Positions 57,555 to 64,000 of a DNA stretch of 64,000 nucleotides are shown here, piece after piece. Both the position numbers and the translations under genes were made by a program. The DNA comes from Dolomedes plantarius (Eukaryota > Arthropoda > Arachnida > Araneae > Dolomedidae), in the NCBI GenBank assembly GCA_907164885.2, contig OU015501.1, positions 63,675,693-63,739,692 on the forward strand, written 5' to 3'. Below the pieces are notes generated by a model. It saw nothing but the letters and a program-made list of their open reading frames with translations. It was not told the DNA's origin and made no database searches. The stretch's first letter is position 1. Every line of letters begins with the position of its first letter.

Positions 57555-59989
57555 AAAAGAAAAGACTAGCCCATTCAAAAATAAAATAATCATTAACTCG
57601 AGTAAAAATCCGCAACCTAAAAGTGACATACTGTGTTCCTTCACTTCAAATATTCTGTTAAATATGAAATTATAAATTGTTTGGAAAAAAAATAAATATT
57701 AGAAATCCTATAATTGTGTACTGAGATAATCATTAGTAAAGCAAACATAGTTAATAGATTGACTAATTATCTTAAAATGTAAATTTTAGCTTTTAAAATA
57801 CAGCTAAATGGTCTTTATTTGTGCTAAACAGGCACTCTTTTTTTATTAAATGACTTTCGCAATATTATTTTGAAACCATTTAATTAACATTCTTTGTTTA
57901 GCCGTTAACGTTTTATTCTTACATGGACGACTTTCCCAAAAGACCCCAGACTAATGATATGATTGATATACTTTTTTAAATTGCACTTCAACTAAAGTAC
58001 GAAAAACCACGTTTCGACATTTTGACGAGTGGAAAGAAAAAGAAGTAGAATTGCGCCTAAAGATGCATTAAAAATGCTTGCAATAGCACAAAATAAATTA
58101 AGTGCGAAAGTGATTGAATCTACTCTTAATTTCAGTTTATTTAGGACTTTTTAGAGGCATTTATGGGTGGAGTTTTTATACTTTTTTGCCCACTCTTAAA
58201 TGGCATCCAGTTTTTTTTCTGTTTAAAGTGAATAACTTAGTACTAATCTCTTAAGTAATTTCGATTTAAAGGAAGGAAAACAAGTTAAAGCCTTTTTTTA
58301 GACTTTGAAATAAATTAAAGTTATTTTCTGAAAGATACACCTATATCACGTAGAATGGCAATATAAATATATAAGAACATGTCCTTGGTAGGGAAATAAG
58401 GTTATAATCATGGGACCTAATGACTAATTTGTGGCTTTAATATTTTGTGGAATGGCAGAGTATCTTTGTTATTTGTTTTTTATCGTGAGAGATAGTCCTA
58501 ATCAAATAATTTTCTTCCAGAGTCTGAAATTCCCCGTCCTCCAAATTTGCCTCTATATCTATGCAATACCTCGTGTTCTTTATCTGAGTCATTCTTTACT
58601 GTTTTCTTTGCATTTCCAATTTCCAATGCACCAGAAAGGGCCCGACATAGCAACTAAAGCCTTCCGGGATTGAATCCTTACCGGTGAATTGGCTGCCACC
58701 ACAATTTAGACCGAGCACTCCCAGGGGCGACATCTGGTGGGCTCGCATCTTCTCCCACCCTCTGTGGCATTATAGAAGGACTTTCTGGTCTACAGATTTA
58801 ACGTGCCCATATTCGGACTAGAACACACTTACCATGTGTTATTATAACGCTATTGATTAAGGAAATTACAAAACAATTAATTGTAAATATCAACTTTTCT
58901 TTGAATACTTTTGATAGAAATAATCCTTTACAAGCCGAGGAAAGGGAATGGATTTCTTTAGAGAGTGAGAATAAATGAGAACCAAATGAATTATTGTTTG
59001 TAACAACTATTAAATTGATGTAAAATTGATGATCAATTTCTATATTGGTTAACGTTTGAAACTAATGTACATGTTGATATGTCACAAGGATCAGGAAAAG
59101 CTGATCGGTATTTAAACTTGTCCTTCAGATGTGGTGGAAAATCGGCAACATTCATAAGATTCCAAACAGTGGAAGAAGTGATTAAATCGGTATCTTTATA
59201 AAATAACTAGAGGAAAAATGTTGACATTCTTGAATCTGTTCTTTAAGTCAGAATTTATTTATCTTAAAACATTCTACTCTTGAAGTCTGAAGGCTCTCCT
59301 TTTAGCCAGAGTTTGATGTCTTCCTCATCAGGCCTCTCTTCACTTTATTTTTAAACCTGTCTTTTCAAGGCATCTATCTTTTCCCATAAATTTCTTTCTT
59401 CTAAAAACACCCTTTCTCACAACCCAAAGCCTTTCTTATTGCATTTTTCGTAGGACTACTTATCTCTGATGCTTCTCTTACTGTGATTTTTTGTGTCATT
59501 CTGAAAGACATTTTTCCACCTGAAATCCGCAGTCTGTCTAACTGTTTGCTTTCTCGTACACCTTAAATTTGGCAAGCGTACCGCCCACTGTTCATATCAC
59601 TAAGCCCCGTCGAAATTTTTGTAACCATATCTTCATTTTCAGTATATCAATTTACTTCGCATTTGCACCATTTACATTTAAAATGCCACAGCATGGCATC
59701 CTATATGGTTTGGGTTAGAGTTTCGGAGCTTTTCCCTCATCAGTGGAAATTTTTCGTTTTTCCACTTATGCGGTCATTTATAAAACCGATGGAATTTTAT
59801 CCCACCTGGTCTCTATATACTTTGTTGAAATTTCCATTGAAATTTCATTGGTTGGCAGTTTGACTCTTTATGATCATACCCTTATACCATAACAATGTAA
59901 CCATCTTTTTTTAATACGGACCCGATGTAACCCTTGATAACACAAGCCTAATATATGATGGCAAAGATATAAATTTTGTCAGCTCCAGA
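57555..59989. other. AT-rich region with one GC-rich patch
   Basis: No supported gene. A patch at about 58640-58830 (GGGATTGAATCC, GCGACATCTGGTGGGCTCGC, TCTACAGATTTAACGTGCCC) looks like an old SINE or similar repeat, but I cannot set its ends. Confidence 0.45.
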
Positions 59990-59997
59990 CCACAGGA

Positions 59998-60538
59998 CAT
60001 TGGTTCTTAACAGGAGGTCCGTGGACCACTGGTGGTTCGAGAGAACCCAAGAAGTAGTCCGCGAAGCCAGCAGTGTTAAAAAAAGTTTAGTTTCAGCTTT
60101 TTAAAACGACGGCAATTTTACAATTTTATAAAATTGCGACCAAAACTATTTTGGTTCCAATTCTGGAAATTCCTGTATGTCTTCCCTCTCCTGACGTTCT
60201 GAGCACGAAAAAATCCCTTTTCTGCTGAAAATTTCCAAATATGTATGTTCGTTGACGTGGAGCGCCAGCATTACAGCCGTTTTGCAGCAATTTCACAGCT
60301 AGTGAAGTAAACGCAAACTCAAAAATCTCATTAATTTTTAAGTTTTCAAAGGAGTTAAGGTTTGTTATTGTTATTAAGTTTATTTTGACTATTTACGAAT
60401 AGTCGTTTATTCATAAATAATTCGTTTATTCAGAAAATTTAACCTATTGTTTTCATATAAAAGGGTTGGTTGTGAGATGGTCTCCGTATTATTTTTTCAA
60501 CAAGTGGTCCCTTATCAACAAAAGGTGAAGAACCACTG
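59998..60538. mobile_element. hAT-type MITE
   Basis: Left CATTGGTTCTTAACAGGAGG and complement of right CAGTGGTTCTTCACC. Flanks CCACAGGA (59990-59997) and CCGTAGGA (60539-60546) match at six of eight bases. Noncoding. Confidence 0.7.
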
Positions 60539-60756
60539 CCGTAGGAGGTAATGAAACCATAAGGAGGGGAGAAAGGGGATTGTAGAGAAGAGGGCCATCC
60601 ATTGGTAAGTCATCGTTGAACGAATGCTTCAGGGCAAGCAGTTCAGTAATGCTGCCATAAACAAATCCTGAACTATATCTTAGCATTTTAGAACGAAAAT
60701 CTCCTCCAATGTCTATTGGCATATGAAAACATGTAGAAATTTCAATATTTCGTTAA

Positions 60757-61459
60757 GGGGGTCCAGGACACAAAATTGTTCGAATTTTCGAAAAAAAAAT
60801 GTACTGCATTAAATTTTTTTGTTCTTTTACGCTTAAAATGAAGTTTAAATCATGTTTATATCTTAATTAGAACAGGATAAATTATTATTTTTTTTTCAAC
60901 ATTCTAATAGTAGCCAATCATTGTTTAAACCTGTAAGTACGTTTTTCTTCATGATGGTTTTTTTTCCCATTTCTCGTCTTTAAATTGTTATAAGTCAAGA
61001 ACCGTTAAAGATAAATTGTTGAAACTTGGAACATGTCTTTTTCAACTATTTTACTTTAATTTTGATTCAGCAAATTTGAAAAAAATATTTACTTTTGAAA
61101 ATATGATTTTTTAAAAATAAGTTACATAATTTTTTTTGTAATTTTTAATCTAAATATTTTTAATTTCTTTAAAAATTAATATTTCAAAAAATGCTGAATC
61201 AAAATTATTAAAACTTATACATGTTTCTGTTTAATTAAATGAAAAAGTTTTGAAATTCGACAAATAATATTTCGAGTTATAAAGATTTTAAATTATTCCA
61301 CTTTTATTAAAAATTTTAAATTTAAAAATTTTTTTAAAAAATTTTGAGAAATTTTATGATGGGATTTTGTTTACAAATTTATATGGTTGACCATCACAAA
61401 AAAATTCAAAATTTTAACTCAATAAATAAAAAAATGTTTAAAATGTGTCCCGGACCCCC
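60757..61459. mobile_element. TTAA-flanked nonautonomous transposon
   Basis: Ends GGGGGTCCAGGACACA and complement of right GGGGGTCCGGGACACA, flanked by TTAA at 60753-60756 and 61460-61463. TTAA target sites point to piggyBac-like or Kolobok-type elements. The interior is A/T-rich without ORFs. Confidence 0.85.
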
Positions 61460-61463
61460 TTAA

Positions 61464-62419
61464 AGAAAAAATGTGTAAATAGTGGAATACCCGTAGTAAT
61501 GAGATGACAGACATATTTAAAAAAAAAAAAAATTCCTTAACTAATTTGCATTACTTATCTGAAGTACATTAAAAACAATTGAGAAAATCATAAATAAAGT
61601 TTCATTTATATGATAAGATGGATATTATTGCAATTATATGTGTGAGCATAAATGAATTAACATGCATACATTTTGTTTGTACGTATGTAATGCTGCAGAG
61701 CAGAAGATGATTGTATACCATTAAATGTGTAAATTTAGAGCATTAGATTTTATCCTTTTAAAACTATATTAGTATACTTATTAGAGTGAAATTCCAAATT
61801 ATATCAAGTTTTTATGCCTTTCCACCACTATCATAAACTTAGCAATTTTCTCCTTTTTTTTTCTTTTCTACGTTGTAGATGCTATCAAACTTCTAATTTT
61901 ATAGACTCAAGCATGAAATTATAATAAAACGCCGAAATGATTAATTACCTTTAATTCTGCGTAGTTTTTACTTATTACTACGTGTACACAACCTTGAAGA
62001 ATATTTCATGTCTTTTTTATTTGAAAAATGTCAGTTACACCTTGTAACATAAACAGTTTTTCGTCATTAAACTTTCCAGTCTTTTTATTAAGCTTTGCTA
62101 ACTCTGCATTTTCTTTTTCTGATGATCAGTATCGAAGAAAATTCAGCGTTGTCTGTTAGAAATTTTGAAAACATCATTTATTATGTTATACAAAATATTT
62201 TCTGACGATAATAGGATGATCATTAAATTTTTTTATTCCCTCTAAAAAGAATCGCTGACTGTCAATATGTAAATCAGGGATATTGTTAAAGTTTAATATT
62301 GTTAAGATTGCTATTTCCATAAATGTGTTCCGAAAGATAAAATTTTTTCGTGAAGCAAAAGAGGAACGCTGAAAAACAATGAAAAAGTTAAACAAGGAAC
62401 GAGGATAGTTGTCAAGGGT
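61464..62419. other. Unassigned AT-rich region
   Basis: No gene or element recognised. The 101-codon minus-strand ORF at 62186-62491 runs into the MITE and is probably incidental. Confidence 0.45.
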
Positions 62420-62421
62420 TA

Positions 62422-62605
62422 GGGCCTGTTCACATAGGAGTCCGTTGCGTTGCGTTAAGGAAAAGATGACGTTGAGACGAAAATAAACCAATCATATGCC
62501 TCCAAACGATTTGCAATGAAATTTTGAACGCCTATGGTTGGTTTATTTTCGTCTCAACGTCATCTTTTCCTTAACGCAACACCGGACTCCTATGTGAACA
62601 GGCCC
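62422..62605. mobile_element. 184-bp MITE with ~70-bp inverted repeats
   Basis: Left GGGCCTGTTCACATAGGAGT and complement of right GGGCCTGTTCACATAGGAGT, with similarity continuing about 70 bp inward. TA at 62420-21 and 62606-07 fits a TA-targeting family; a 3-bp target is less consistent with the flanks. Confidence 0.88.
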
Positions 62606-62607
62606 TA

Positions 62608-63080
62608 AATCTCTACTTTTGACTCATAGGAATACAAAGTCTTATTTAAACATTTCCTTTCATTTACCCCAATTTTGCGAGTTACAGAACCTAAGCTCAT
62701 ACAAATTTAAATTCCGATATTGTTGTAAATAAAAAAATCGACTCTACGTTGACTGCAGCATCTGTGGGATACATGAATATATTTCCCAGGGATTTTCGAA
62801 AGAACGCAGAATCGCATATTTTTGAACTTAACAGTATTTACGCATTTGATCTCGTTCTTTCATGTAATGTTTTTTTCATCAATTTTATCTTCTGTACAAA
62901 ATCCGATACAGGGATATATTTTATTGCTCGTAATATGAATTAGCGCCCTTGGGAAATACAAATCTGTATTAAAGCTAAAGCCAATTTTCCGTACTGTAAT
63001 TTCCGGTAAATTCACAGTAGCTCTTTATACTACAAAAACTGGGTTTCCACAATTGCTGGAACTTCTCCAAACATATCATT
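62608..63080. other. Unassigned AT-rich region
   Basis: No supported gene. The right end carries the left SINE TSD CATATCATT (63072-63080). Confidence 0.45.
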
Positions 63081-63252
63081 GCCGGGCGATGGCCGGATGG
63101 CTAGGACGCTGGAATCTGATACCAGAGTCTGTGGTTTCGAGTCCCACTATGGGTATAAATGTTTGTAGCCGTTCGGAATCACCTTTGAGCAGTAGGTCTC
63201 GGTCTCAATATCTCTCGTGTAGCAAAAAATGAGCGTAGGGCCTCTAACCAAC
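63081..63252 (+). repeat. tRNA-derived SINE, copy 3, full length
   Basis: GCCGGGCGATGGCCGGATGG opens an A-box region and GTGGTTTCGAGTCCC is the B box. The body has TGTTTGTAGCCGTTCGGAAT and CTCGTGTAGCAAAAA, with tail AACCAACC. A perfect 9-bp duplication CATATCATT flanks it (63072-63080 and 63253-63261). Best-defined member of the family seen at 10103 and 32670. Confidence 0.88.
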
Positions 63253-63261
63253 CATATCATT

Positions 63262-63747
63262 CAAGTGCAACTGTCCCTCGATTTGCACGGTACTTGGTTT
63301 ACATGGTTTCGCTTTTAGACGGTTTCTAAATTTTATAAATGAAAAAAAATCGATGTATCATTTGATTATTTGAGTGTTTTACATTGAACGCACTCATTAA
63401 TTACACGTATTTACAAAATTTAACTTCATTTTTGTATCGGTTGCGAAACACAGTTTTATGTATTTTTAGTTGCTGATTCCGAATATACTTATAGTTTTTC
63501 TCTGGGACCCACAGATTTCGAGATATTTGGTATTCATTAATGTAGCTTATTTATTTATTTATTAACGAAACGTTCCTTTATTAGATAATTTTATTTTTTA
63601 TTAAACATTTTAATAGAAAAAAATTACATGTCCTCAACCTTTTTTAATTATAATGTTGTTTATTGAGTAACATTCACTGAACAACATTTGTATATATACA
63701 TTTATTGTACCCAGTTGCACTTTTACAATTTAACACATGAACAATAT
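63262..63747. other. Unassigned AT-rich region downstream of the edge gene
   Basis: About 490 bp after the stop codon of the minus-strand gene at 63748. AT-rich, with no repeat that I recognise. Confidence 0.45.
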
Positions 63748-64000
63748 TTATGGAAACGCAACAGCTTTTGATTTACGTTTATAAATGTCCTGTGGTGCTT
63801 CCCTAATGAGTCCCCAACAGTAGTCGGCCAGCATATTCGGATTACATCTACCTTGATATCTTTTCTCCATCTTCGCTATGTCTTGATGAAACCTCTCCCC
63901 GTGTTCATCACTGACGGCGCCTAAATTTGTAGGGAAGAAGTCGAGATGAGAGTCAAGGAAGTGGATTTTAAGGGACATGTTACAGCATTGAGCTTTGTAT
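63748..64000 (-). CDS. C-terminal part of a conserved arthropod protein of unknown function (partial)
   Basis: The minus-strand frame stays open to the window edge; upstream of the first Met it reads KAQCCN without a stop, so the start is outside. The visible 76 residues and the few before them read MSLKIHFLDSHLDFFPTNLG, SDEHGERFHQDIAKMEKRYQ and MLADYCWGLIRE, ending KSKAVAFP and a stop at 63748-63750. I recall very similar C-terminal sequences as recurrent uncharacterised proteins in many arthropods, so this may be a TE-associated or multicopy gene rather than a single host gene. No lesion is visible in this part. Confidence 0.6.
   Translation of the reverse strand, partial: YKAQCCNMSLKIHFLDSHLDFFPTNLGAVSDEHGERFHQDIAKMEKRYQGRCNPNMLADYCWGLIREAPQDIYKRKSKAVAFP

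Noticed and set aside
58640..58830. SINE or tRNA gene in the GC-rich patch
   Set aside because: Only a B-box-like GGATTCAATCCC can be seen. I find no A box in the right place and no ends.
62186..62491. 101-codon minus-strand ORF
   Set aside because: Its 5' end lies inside the MITE at 62422-62605, so it is a composite of unrelated sequence.
63081..63160. A functional tRNA gene
   Set aside because: The tRNA-like head is followed by a SINE body shared with two other copies and is bounded by a 9-bp TSD.

Overview
This window looks like gene-poor, AT-rich nuclear DNA from an arthropod. An arachnid is my best guess, from the mix of repeat families, but this is not proven by the sequence alone. 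I found no intact host gene with convincing exons, no rRNA, no CRISPR array and no bacterial-type operon. Nearly everything that can be named is a transposable element (TE), many with intact target-site duplications (TSDs), embedded in AT-rich sequence with many (TA)n microsatellites.

Left part (1-14,869): a BEL/Pao LTR retrotransposon occupies 304-7639 as a tandem unit (LTR, truncated pol, LTR, gag-pol, LTR) inside one 5-bp TSD (ATCGC). It is followed by about 7 kb of AT-rich DNA with a tRNA-derived SINE (10103-10281) and a hAT relic (12961-13430).

TA-tract cluster 1 (14,870-25,978): three unrelated elements lie end to end, separated only by (TA)n. They are a Tc1/mariner-type element with terminal inverted repeats (TIRs) of about 220 bp (14991-16786), a pogo-like element (16856-18413) and a Ty3/gypsy retrotransposon (18430-25934).

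Middle (26,000-37,680): a deleted mariner (26791-30000) was split by an autonomous-type element with an 8-bp TSD and an unfamiliar transposase (27268-29811). After it come a near-perfect 356-bp fold-back element, a Tc1-like element sitting in a TA tract (32940-34158), and a hAT-type element with a perfect 8-bp TSD inside a GC-rich block (35987-37154).

TA-tract cluster 2 (37,440-44,790): an antisense LTR element lacking gag-pol (37682-42601), with a hAT MITE (miniature inverted-repeat transposable element) in one LTR, is followed by a SINE, a 102-bp pogo-type MITE and a mariner-type element with TIRs of about 330 bp (43011-44750). These are again separated by TA repeats.

Right part (45,700-64,000): a decayed mariner-type element (45703-46998), two related repeats with tRNA-like heads, several MITEs (54160, 57105, 59998, 60757, 62422), a diverged tandem array with units of about 350 bp (about 54970-56690), a full-length SINE with a 9-bp TSD (63081-63252), and the C-terminal end of a conserved-looking protein on the minus strand that runs off the window edge (63748-64000).

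The elements do not form a pathway. The window is best read as a layered insertion record. Nesting gives relative ages, and (TA)n tracts act as repeated landing sites. The best candidate for something poorly described is the transposase family at about 27520-29496.
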